A program made the position numbers and the translations under genes. Below, in pieces: positions 10,318-20,533 of a DNA stretch of 64,000 bases. The notes under the pieces were generated by a model. It was not told the DNA's origin. It made no database searches and saw nothing but the letters and a program-made list of their open reading frames with translations. Within the stretch, counting starts at the first letter, position 1; the number at the start of each line of letters is the position of its first letter. Source of the stretch: Lepidodermella squamata (lineage: Eukaryota > Gastrotricha); assembly GCA_047495785.1 (NCBI GenBank), contig JBLDXI010000033.1, positions 124,001 through 188,000 on the forward strand, read 5' to 3'.

Positions 10318-13300
10318 CTAAGCTGTAATTTCTTGCGTTACCTGTTCAGGATTGACAATGTTCGGCTCCATGGAATCGGTTCCATCTGAGTTTTCAGACG
10401 CTGTTCTATTGTGGCCGTTCTTGTTGTTGGAAAACACGCCAGACGATATTGGTGATAACGGGGCTTTTATGACTCGAAACACTGTACCTAAAAATATTTG
10501 GGAAAAAATCCACCTTAATCATATATTACAGATACAATCAAAATTTTGCGAGCAATTTATATTAACCATGGAACCGGCTCTAAAATACGGCGGAGTGATG
10601 AGCATAAAAAGTAACATGTGAAGAGTCTTGACAAAATTAAGGCGCAAAAGAGGCGCTTTAAATATATCTAAACACCCGCAACCAAAAAGCAAGCATTTTT
10701 TTCAAAAATTCGAATGTGATAGAATTTGAAGCCAAGACTGAAAAAATGAATATTTTTCACACACTATATTAATGGGTCTGCAGGTAATTGTCTACCAATC
10801 AATCACACTTTCTTCGGCTATTTTGCGCAATAAAATTAGCAAAATTAGTTCTAAAATTTGGGAGAAATTTTACCTGCTCTACCGTTTGATGGGCTGTATT
10901 CGACAACTTTCCGCCGATAGCCGGATTCAGACAGAGCCGGTGAGCCGGGAACTACCCTCTCGAGTACGCTTCGAGTAATATCGACCGTATCTTCCGGAAT
11001 CGTCGTCGCGTCATTATCTCCGAGAATGAAAGCCGCCTTCGTAACTGCATCTTCATCCTCCTCGTTCGGCTCTTCTTCAAACAACATGCCAGAGACGGCG
11101 CGGCGCAACAATGACGCCTCTATGCTTTGAATCGCCGTCGCACTTGCCTGAGAAAATAAAAATCGCGTTAATTATAAATTGTACACGAAAAATCTTTGTT
11201 TTAGTCAAGTATCTAAACAGAAATGATAAAGACAGCGGTATAAGTAAATGATAAGTATTTTTAGAATGCATTGCGGTTATCATTAAGGTGGATCGTTTCA
11301 AGCGTAAAATTTCAGCGGCTATTCTATGAAAAATAGGAGGTTATTTATGTAAATTGGCGTGTTTTTGCGCTCACAAAGCCTGTGTCGGGTAAGCAAAAGA
11401 CGTCATCATCATCGTTGTTATCTTCAGCGGCCTCGTCCTATACGTATTAATCAATGTAAACAGCGTGTATTTATTTTTCTTGCCTTTGACGGCGGCAATG
11501 AATTGGACGAGCTATTTTCAGAACGTGGCAGAAGGCCCGAATCAAAACTGCTCGACTGCCCTTCTGGCACATATCTCTGCCGCTTATTGCTGCTGAGAAC
11601 CAGCAACGAGCTCGAGTGCCGCCGCTGGATCACGTGGGGTGCCTCGTTATGATGGTGGTTCAAAATGTGATTGGCCACAAACTTTTCAGATAACTGAAAA
11701 GCGCGTGGGCCATAAAAAAATACACGGCAGTGATAAACAAGAGCAAATTAAGGTGGATTGATTAAACACGCCGAAAAACACGCGTGGCTATCAATAGCCG
11801 AGTAAATAAAGCATTCACTTCAAACCGGGTGGCAAGAATAAGAAAAAGCTAGGTTAAAATTACCGATGAGGTCATTGCGGGCGGATCTTGGTTGACAACA
11901 TTCGCCACATTCGTCATGACCAAGTCGCCGATAACGGACTCGCCCTCACCATCGTACGACTGAACAGGCGTTTTCAAGTCTTCGGCGGCTGAATCCGGCG
12001 TGACATAGCTATCGTGCACTTCCGCGATCACTTGCGGAACAGTCAACATCTAATTTACAGGGGTAGAAAAAACATGCGTCAATATGAGAAAAATATTGAT
12101 AGATAAAGAACAAGCAACTAGAACTCAAGATATAAGTAACAAGGCGAAGGAAAAAATTTCGCCTTAATGTCCCGTGAATTTCTTTTTTGTTCAAAATTGA
12201 AACTCACACAGGTAATTGAATCAGATTTTTAAACAAGATCTTTAATATTATTTAAAAAAAACAAGTAAAAATAAGCGTATATGCTGTCTGATTAAACTTT
12301 TCCAAAACTTCAGATAATATGAGTTAACGTATTTTTCCCGATATTCCCGAAATTTTCGGCAAAAATAATGCCGAGTTAACAATTTTCAAAACACTGAATT
12401 TTCAAGAAAAAAATCGAAAATTAGACAATATGATGTCGAATTGAAAGAAAGTCGAAAAGGAAGAACCAGCAGAAATGCGGTCAACTAATAGCTGAGAAAC
12501 ACTCTTGCGATTGAAGTTCAACTTTTCAACCATGCTTTCAGGCGGCATTCTTGGACTGAAAAATCAATCAAGCTAAATCAGTCGGCATCGTATTTCTATC
12601 CCTTATTCATACTGCTACCATGGTAAACGACTAAAATGGCTCGAATTTTCAACTCACCAATGCTGATTTTGGAGCATCTTTTGATGTAGGACCATCCATA
12701 ACACTAGTAGTTCGAGATACGCTGGCTGATTGGCCTTGGGATACACCAACCTGACCACTGCTGTCAAATTCCGTCGATTTCAGCGAAGAAATTGCGGCGG
12801 CAAACAACTGCCAATCGCCGAAAGACATCGGCAAAGAGTGTCTCAGGTCTTCGAGGTTACAAATCGCAAGAACTGGGCCGCAAATGTTGTTCTCAAGCAG
12901 CAACTCGCGATACCGATCGACGTTATTCCGCGAAATGTACGGAATTTTCGCCATAAAATCGCACACTTCCTCAACACTCAGCATAGCTAGAGGTTTGCCG
13001 GACTTGACCACCTTAACTATCGGGGCAGGGGGCGGTTTCGTCGCAACTGGAGCGTTAACTGATGGCTGGCGAGATGGACTAGGATGGCCGATTCCTGCGG
13101 GCTGGTTATAAATCAGAATCCGGTTTTGATGTGCGTGGTCGCGAACAATTCTACGCAGATACGGGTCAAGATTGACGGTAAATCGCAGAAAGGTGACTAC
13201 ATCGTTCAAAGTCAGCAAAGGATTTGAGCTACTCAAGGCAGCCTCGAGTTTTAAAGGGCTTTTATCCATGAAACGCATAGCATCGTTCGGCGGCATTAGC

Positions 13301-16300
13301 CGCTTCACACTGATATAAGCTGAACTGATAGGTGTTTTCATATCGTAATTCTGCGAGCTGGAAGCCGTGTTTTCGATATAGACCAAAATCCAAGACAAAT
13401 GGTACGGCCATTGTTCGGTTAAATTAACCCAGGCTGTTAGGTTGTACCAGTTGAAATGAACCCCACTTGCGTGTAACAGGCGAGCCATGAATGCGCAGAT
13501 ATTGGTAACACGAGTCAGCGTTCGAGGATTCACATCGCTGAAATACTCCGCACTCATACTGCCGATGAGTTCGGACAGACCGGTCGAGCCTTTCGCAATG
13601 GCAGCAACGTTGGGGATGCTCATTAGATATGAATTCTCCTCATTCGGTACGTAGGATGAATTTCGGTGGCGACCAGCGGCTTGCGAAACAGTGCTCTTGA
13701 TACTGACTGTATCCGCCTTAAAAGAATAAAACTTGAAATTAGAAAAGCTAACTCATTATTTCAAGCGAAAATTCAAACAAATTGGGCTGAATAGGAATGC
13801 ATTTATATCGCCAAGATCGATTTAGAATAAATAAAGCAGTTAGTTTCGAGAAATTCAACTAAAACACCAGGTTGGCGGGAAAATTCCAGCCTCAGAAGGT
13901 ATATTGTTATTATCCGCGGGTTGGATAATAAAACGCGACTACTTAACGTACATTTTCAGGAATTGCAATCGACGAAAAACGTCGAAAAGACTTATTGTTT
14001 TCGGGCTAAAACTCAACGATTCATGAATCATATTAAATTTATACCTGTTTATTCCTCGATCTCATCAAATAACGCTGTTTGACAGGATCAGGTCCAACTC
14101 CTCCTGCCACGGATTGCTGCGAGGCAAAAGGCTGTGGTTCAACTGCAGAGTGTTTAATCGCAATCGAAGGCTGGGCCTGCAGAAAAATCGGCAGATGAAC
14201 GACCGATCTCAAATAGTCATGCCCCGTCATTTGAACGCCCTCGTAATTTGACGAGGCCAAATGCGCGTCTAAATGTTTGATTATGATGTGAGGATCCAGC
14301 ACGAGGACGTTGATGAATGGAGCTCGGGATTCGCTGGCGAAATATCGATGCACTACATCGAGCATGTGAACGACATTGGCCTGGTCGTAGGTGTCCAGTT
14401 CGTCGAGGATGACCAGAAAACGAGTCTGGGTATTGGCGAAAACGTCGATGGCGTGAACGCATCGAGCCAATAGATTGATGTGGTACTTGACCAAGCGACC
14501 AAGCGCCTCCTATTTTCACGAAATAAATTAGAACTCACATATTAGATTGAAAGATGGGTAATTTTAGCAAGTGGCAAAAATAATATTTGGCACCAAAATA
14601 TTTTTTGAATTTTGAAACTCAACAATTTTATAGCCCCAGAATGGTTATTAAAAATTTGAAGAAAAAACCCGAATTCGAGAATATTTTCAAAAATTACATT
14701 TTGATCGAATCGAAAATTACCTCTGTTAGCACCGAATTTTCAGTCTCGCTAGCCAAAAGCTGGGCGTAAGGCGGGCGAATAGAAAGGTAGCAGAATCGAC
14801 AAACAACCGCGAAAAACAAAATCAACAGGCCAAAGAGTGACATCGCCGACAAAATTATGATAAAAATGCTGGCAGTGGTATCTGAAGTAAAAATCAAAGT
14901 GATTAACAACATTTTGGAGATGCCAAAAATAATTACCATCGCTTCCCTCAGCGGGGAAAACTCCTCTCCACGTAGCAAACGGCGGCCAGGTCGCGTAAAT
15001 TAGCAGGCAGTCAACGTAGAAAATTAGCCCCCAACCAAAAGCCCAAAAGTGGAGAGGTAGACAACAGAATTGGCGGTAAGACCGATGGCTGGACTCATTC
15101 GGCTTGAAAATCAGCAGCAACCGGCTGGTCAACGAGCCGTACGCCGCCTCAACTTGCAGGTACATTTCCGCTAATACCGCTCGAATGATACCGCCAGGCC
15201 GGACATTACCGCTGAATTTCGGACAATTGACAACGATGAAACGCAACTGTTGCAGGTATTGAGTGTTCGCAACGGGGTTGCAGAAAATCACGTTAGTTAT
15301 GATTGACAACTTCCGCATGAAAGATTCGAGGTTTTGACTGAGTGAAATCACCCATTTCGCGGCTCGATGTCGCGAAAACCACCAAATTGCGAGAAGAGCG
15401 CAGATCAGAGCGAGTAGAACTGATAGCGCAACAATAATTCCGAGAAACCAAACATCTCGCGATAGGGACAGGGTACAAACAAGCCCGACCAATGCCGCGA
15501 TGATGCAACTCAAAAATATGACAAGGGGTGAAAATCTGAATAGCACAACGCCGTCTTGTATTGCGTATTGGTACAAATATTCCTTGAGCTGGGACACAAC
15601 AAACGACTTGCCTGAACCCCATCTTGCGTACAATCCAACGGTTAAAGGAGTGCATAGGGTAGGTTCTGATAACATGACTGCCAACGAACTCGAGTACAAC
15701 TCGTAACCAACTAAACTTTGACTATGCTCGGCCCTGTTCAGATTTGTCGTTCCGAATAGCTGCGGCAAAATCGGCTGATCTTGCCCTTCGTCGATCGAAT
15801 ACGGCGTTATATTGTGCTTATTCGGTTTATACAACAACCTAGCGTTTCTAGGATTCCTCAGGAGTAACTGAACAATTTTCCTCGAACGCTGCCTTAATGC
15901 TATGTGAAGAACTGTGTCGCCATTTTTGTCTGTTGCGGTTAGTTTCGCATTCGAATTCAACAACATTTCAACAATAGTCGCGTTTTTTAGCTTGACTGCC
16001 TTTAAAAGTGGCGTGCTTTTATCACCAGCTGCCACTTCAACATCAGGCCGGTACGATAGTAGTAGACCGACTGTGTCTTGGTACATTTTTTCAACTGCCA
16101 AATACAGTGCGGTTTTGCCCTCCTGACCCTGGTGGTTAATATCGATTCGGCCTTCGCATAGTTTTCGCACAACCTCGAGCCGCCCAGCTCGGACGGCGTA
16201 GATGAGGGCTGAATCGGATTTTTTATCGGTCAGGTTCAAGGAAGCACCGGCATGCATCAGGGCTGATACGACTTCGAGATGCCCTTCTTTCGACGCGATC

Positions 16301-17770
16301 ATTAAAGGTGTGCAGCCCTCCTAAAAAATGCAAACAATTAAATATAGAGGAAAGTCAAAATATGGGAAATAATTTTTTCAAAATCGGTATTTGAATTTAT
16401 TTTCAATTTTTTCATAAAATTTTGATATTGCGGACTTACCACATCAGTCATGTTGACATTGGCATTTGACATGTTCAGTATGACGTTAACCAGGTCGATA
16501 TTTCCAGCTTTTGCAGCCAGCATAAGCGGCGTTTTGCCATTCTAAATTTAGCAAAAAAAACAGGATGTTTTCTCTAATTTTGCATCGATTATTTGCTTAC
16601 AAGGCCAGGAATGTCTGGATTTGCACCGTTTTGTAGTAAATATTTAGCGACCGTAACGCGATTGTGCCGGCAGGCCCAGAAGAAGGCTGTACTGCCGAAC
16701 TTATCGGTAACATTCACAGAGGCGCTGTTTTGCACCAGCAGCTTGCAAACGTCCTCATGACCACGACCAGCTGCCCACATCAGGCAAGTCATGTTGTTAT
16801 CGGCCCGGAGATTGACGTTCGCTCGGCCAACTCGAACGAGCACGTCAGCAGCCGCCTGCAGGCCTTTGTAACAAGCCCACATTAGCGCGGTAAATCCGCC
16901 CTAAAAAATCGAAATAAACTTGTTTAATTCGTCGACACAAAACATTCCCACGTCAATTTCTAGACACGGCTAAAAATTTACTGATTCTGAAATAAATCTA
17001 AAAATCCCAAAATATATTCTCACTATTTTCGAAAAGTTTTTCAAGTATGCTGTGATTCCCGATCCATTCAGAAAAATCTAGAATTTCACTTCGAAAAATT
17101 CTCCGTAAATCGTAGAAAATTCAGAAAGTTTGCCCCAATTTGTTCCCATGCATAAAATTTAAAAGTTGAAAAATCTCATTGATAAAATTAGGGTGAAAAT
17201 GCACTTGGTATAAGAATTGGCTGAAGCCTTGAAATTTTCCCAACTTATGATACTTTCAACCATAAGATCACTTACACTATCTCTGTAGTCGATAACGATA
17301 TCGTCGCGCCGTTCCAATAAAAACTCGACTAAACAGCGAATAGTCTCGGCATGTCCCATTTCAGCCGCGATCATTAGCGCTGTTTTCCGATCCTTGTTGG
17401 TCCGCTTGCAGAGCGATAGAAAAGTATCGAATCGCATCAGCTCTTCGATAACTTCTTTCCGACCATACCGACACGCCAACATCAACAGACTTTCGCCCTC
17501 GGCCGCATCGAGAATGCATCCTAGATCGTAAGGCCGTTTTGCGCGAAAATGGTCGATGATAACGCTGGTTTGCCCGGTTGACAGGGCTTCTCTAAACTGA
17601 GAGGCGACGTTTAGCGCACTGCTAGCTGGGGTGCTCAAACGGGGTGTTGTGGTCACCTCGATTGTTGGCACTCGCAACTGGCTGGATGATTGCTGAGCTT
17701 CCTGCTCACTTTGAAGGGCAGCGATAACATCGAATGTATCCAATGATATGCTACCCTCGTCTTCTGCCAT
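10318..17770 (-). CDS. KIDINS220: Kinase D-interacting substrate of 220 kDa (KIDINS220/ARMS)
   Basis: Twelve exons give 1618 residues: 17770-17276, 16900-16601, 16541-16440, 16320-14937, 14881-14721, 14509-14045, 13716-12658, 12049-11864, 11681-11484, 11437-11375, 11147-10874, 10487-10318. KIDINS220 is a membrane scaffold for neurotrophin and ephrin receptor signalling. Residues to about 480 carry ankyrin repeats (for example GGFTALMWACYKG). The KAP P-loop NTPase follows with Walker A ARWGSGKS (about 531-538), interrupted by hydrophobic membrane segments, and Walker B FLVILDELD (about 845-853). The conserved NINLTEQWPY-type block and NLDPYLR follow, then a SAM-like domain at about 1215-1285, then a disordered acidic tail. 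Compared with human (about 1770 residues) the first two ankyrin repeats look absent or degenerate. One intron (11483-11438, 46 bp) has a GC donor. The final exon could instead splice at CAG|GTAACG to a further short exon, changing the last eight residues. Confidence 0.93.
11438..11483 (-). other. Very short GC-AG intron in KIDINS220 (46 bp)
   Basis: Donor AAAG|GCAAGA, acceptor TATAG. It joins exon 11681-11484 to a 63-base exon rich in Asp/Asn codons, with frame kept on both sides. Confidence 0.55.
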
Positions 17771-17781
17771 ACATCAAAACT

Positions 17782-17788
17782 CTACATT
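17782..17788 (-). other. 3' splice site upstream of the KIDINS220 ATG
   Basis: Minus strand TTAATGTAG ends at 17782, 11 bases before the ATG at 17770 and about 30 bases after an AATAAA (17811-17816) that could end the upstream P450 transcript. Confidence 0.5.
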
Positions 17789-17810
17789 AAACAAATATAA
17801 GATCATCAAA

Positions 17811-17816
17811 TTTATT
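17811..17816 (-). terminator. AATAAA signal between P450 and KIDINS220
   Basis: Minus-strand AATAAA lies 79 bases after the P450 stop and 40 bases before the KIDINS220 ATG. Confidence 0.5.
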
Positions 17817-17895
17817 CTAATTTGAATCAAAGAAAGCTTGATCGTGTAGAAAAAATCGACAAAAAATCACGATGAATCATGGAAAATTGCATAAA

Positions 17896-19449
17896 TTAAC
17901 GCTTTTCAAGCGCGAGAGACAAAACACCCTTAGGATACAATAAAGTTTCGTAGGTTTGATTAAAACTGGAGTCGCCAGTCCAGCGCAATTTAAATCGTGA
18001 AAGAAGCCTAACTACTAAGGCCATCATTTCCATCTCAGCAAAACGCCGCCCAGCACACATTCTAGCACCGTGTCCAAATGGAAGAACTAAGAAAGGATGA
18101 GCTTGATTAATACCAGCCTCGGATTTAAGCCACCGCTCTGGGGCATACGCTTCAACGTCTGGCGGCGATGGAATGAACGATTTGGCCTTGAACAAAGAAT
18201 GCGTGTTGATTTCAACGACAGTTCCTGCAGGTATAAAATAGCCTCCGATGACTAAATCACGTTGCGGGATTCGAGAAATATCTGTCGTGATTGTGTGTAA
18301 TCTCATCGCCTCCTTGACGCAAGCTCGAATATAAGTTAAATGACTGGCTAAAATGTCATAATTCAGCGATCCGTTGCCCATTTTTAAGGCAGCCTGTGCT
18401 TCCTCAGCTGCTTTGTTTTGCGCATCCGAGTTTTTGGCGAGGCAATATAGAAGAGCAAGCACTGTGGGCGATGTAGTTGAAAGCCCGTCAAACATCATTC
18501 CGAGGCAGATAATGTCACGCTCTGATTTCGAAAGATCCTCCCGTTGAGAAAAATGGTAAAGCACAGGGTAAGTTTCAGCAGCTTTCCGCTGGTCAGTCTT
18601 CATTAATTCGTGATATTTGACCCAAGCTTCGTCTAACCAACGTTGCCCTGTGCCAAAAACAACATCCTCCTCGACAGATAATTTGCGAAATGAGGGGCAC
18701 ATTGAGGGCAAGTACCGGTAAATTGGTAGGCTATATTTTAGCCGAGCTGTTAATTGAAAGACGTTCCTATTCCCTTCGTACAAGCGATAGCCAGGTTCCG
18801 GGTTTTCGAAGTAACCCAGACGTTGACGCGATACCACGCGAGCGCCAGACTCCATTTGCCAAATAGGAATTTTCTTTTCTAAATCAGAGACGTCACCAAA
18901 CTTAGCAAACCAATCAACGGCTTCGCAAGCAACTTCATCAACAATTGTCAACAGTGATTCTGCCAATCGTTCCGGTCGCATGAGAAAGGGAGTAACGGCA
19001 GTCCTCAGCCGTGTCCATGGCTCACCATTGGTGTTCCCTAAGCCAGGACTCATCTCTCGCTGTTGGCGATATACCTGTGTGGTTTCCATGAGTGGTTTTA
19101 TATACGGCGTCTTTCCATCTGCTTGGAAAACGACTTTGGCAAATTCAGGCTCAAAAATATGAATAACAGTTTCGCCAAGCCTCTCCTCCCGAACGAGCGG
19201 CCCATATTCTGCATACATTTTCAATAGTGTCATGTGATAATCAGTAACAGGCCATTTTCCAAAGCGATAGTTGAAATAAGTTCCAAAATAAGGCAAGCCT
19301 CTTGGTCCCGGCATTTCACTCAATGGCCGAGAAGCATTCACATCAGAGTTGACTGTGGCATTAGTGCTCGATGCTAAGGTCCGCGAAATCGAGCGAAAGC
19401 TAGCCAGATAAATATGATTTCGGCTTAAAGCTTTCGTAATAGCCACCAT
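17896..19449 (-). CDS. Mitochondrial-clan cytochrome P450
   Basis: A single-exon P450 of 517 residues from the ATG at 19449. An upstream in-frame ATG-like start would add 22 hydrophobic residues; I prefer 19449 because the sequence then begins with a typical mitochondrial presequence rich in Arg, Ser and hydrophobics and because splice-acceptor consensus lies directly upstream. Motifs seen: K-helix ExxR (EAMR), the PERW motif, and the heme loop FGHGARMCAG with the proximal cysteine at about 465 followed by RRFAEME, characteristic of mitochondrial P450s. The I-helix reads GLSTTS, lacking the usual acidic residue before Thr. Such enzymes take electrons from adrenodoxin and often oxidise sterols or xenobiotics; whether this is an ecdysteroid enzyme cannot be told. 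It is the first gene of a tightly packed minus-strand series. Confidence 0.9.
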   Translation of the reverse strand: MVAITKALSRNHIYLASFRSISRTLASSTNATVNSDVNASRPLSEMPGPRGLPYFGTYFNYRFGKWPVTDYHMTLLKMYAEYGPLVREERLGETVIHIFEPEFAKVVFQADGKTPYIKPLMETTQVYRQQREMSPGLGNTNGEPWTRLRTAVTPFLMRPERLAESLLTIVDEVACEAVDWFAKFGDVSDLEKKIPIWQMESGARVVSRQRLGYFENPEPGYRLYEGNRNVFQLTARLKYSLPIYRYLPSMCPSFRKLSVEEDVVFGTGQRWLDEAWVKYHELMKTDQRKAAETYPVLYHFSQREDLSKSERDIICLGMMFDGLSTTSPTVLALLYCLAKNSDAQNKAAEEAQAALKMGNGSLNYDILASHLTYIRACVKEAMRLHTITTDISRIPQRDLVIGGYFIPAGTVVEINTHSLFKAKSFIPSPPDVEAYAPERWLKSEAGINQAHPFLVLPFGHGARMCAGRRFAEMEMMALVVRLLSRFKLRWTGDSSFNQTYETLLYPKGVLSLALEKR

Positions 19450-19450
19450 C

Positions 19451-19461
19451 CTATTGCTAAT
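19451..19461 (-). other. 3' splice site upstream of the P450 ATG
   Basis: Minus strand TTCATTAG ends at 19457 (7 bases before the ATG) with another AG at 19451. Confidence 0.4.
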
Positions 19462-20510
19462 GAAATGAGAACAAAGAAGAAATAAATGAACTGTATGAAT
19501 GCACGAAAGAAACAATAAAAATATTAACCAGGGGCAGAAGTGGCAGATAGCAACATTTTACTAATAGAAAAATTTCGTGCCAAGAAGACAACAGGAATAA
19601 TGAGATATTCAATTATTCGAGGATCTCGCTCTCGATTTCTCACAAAAGGAAAGTAATCGTTGATCGTACATTGGGTAAAAAAATATGCTGATTGTTTATG
19701 TCAAATCAAGTCAAGTTATCCTTAATTCACGAGGCATTTGAAAATTGGAAAGATGAATACATGTATTGACGATTGACTATTGATATCTCGCAGCTTTTGT
19801 TTTCTGTTTAACGTCAAGAACCAGGTTAATTTTCGGGGTATTTTTGGCACTAAAGTAGCAGTGCAACCCCGCCGAGTCACAACTGTGGTGCAACATGCAT
19901 TTTGCTGACAAAGCTAACAGTTCGAGGCACAGGGCAGCTCTTCGACGATAAATCAAAAGCAGAACATACCCCCGAAAAAGCCGGCAAAAGCCAAGAAGGC
20001 GCCAAATACTTTCATTTAGTTTTAATCGATTTTATTAAAAAGTGTATTAAATACATCTCATCTCAAAAATGTAATTTTTTGGTATTTTTTTGTGCCATAT
20101 TTTAAAAAATCTTTTCATATACGCGCCCAAACGCCCAAATGTTGCGCCCGAGGGAAAGCCTCACCCACCGAAAATCCGTTTTTTGCCGAAGTTTTTTGGC
20201 GTGACCCACGGTGTAATTGGGTCGTTGATTAGTGCGAAAGTCGAAGTTGAAACTTGGACAAATCCATTGATCAGGATTTTAGTGATTTCTAACCATTTTT
20301 TATTGGAGTTTTCGAGTGGGAGATTCCCCACCCTCAATATATGCTTTCTTCATTTTAGTATTTTTCCGACTCATTATTCATAAGGTTTCATTGTATGAAT
20401 CACGTCGTTTGCGATTTTTGCTATCAACCTTCGAGTTTTTGTGTAATGTGTAATAACTTCGTGACATTTGACAGTTCTACGATCCAACTGTTCAGCTAGG
20501 CATTGTTTCT
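19462..20510. other. Divergent promoter region between P450 and UBAP2L
   Basis: About 1 kb between two genes transcribed away from each other. Short plus-strand frames at 19902-20383 lack recognisable features. No core promoter motif can be assigned. Confidence 0.4.
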
Positions 20511-20512
20511 AT

Positions 20513-20521
20513 TTCTGTTAG
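20513..20521 (+). other. 3' splice site upstream of the UBAP2L ATG
   Basis: Pyrimidine-rich TTTCTATTTCTGTTAG ends at 20521; 12 bases separate it from the ATG at 20534. Confidence 0.5.
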
Positions 20522-20533
20522 ATTTTTATTACA

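Noticed and set aside
14749-14978. Apparent frameshift in the KIDINS220 membrane region
   Set aside because: A 55-bp GT-AG intron (14936-14882, TTTTTACTTCAG acceptor) explains the frame change exactly.
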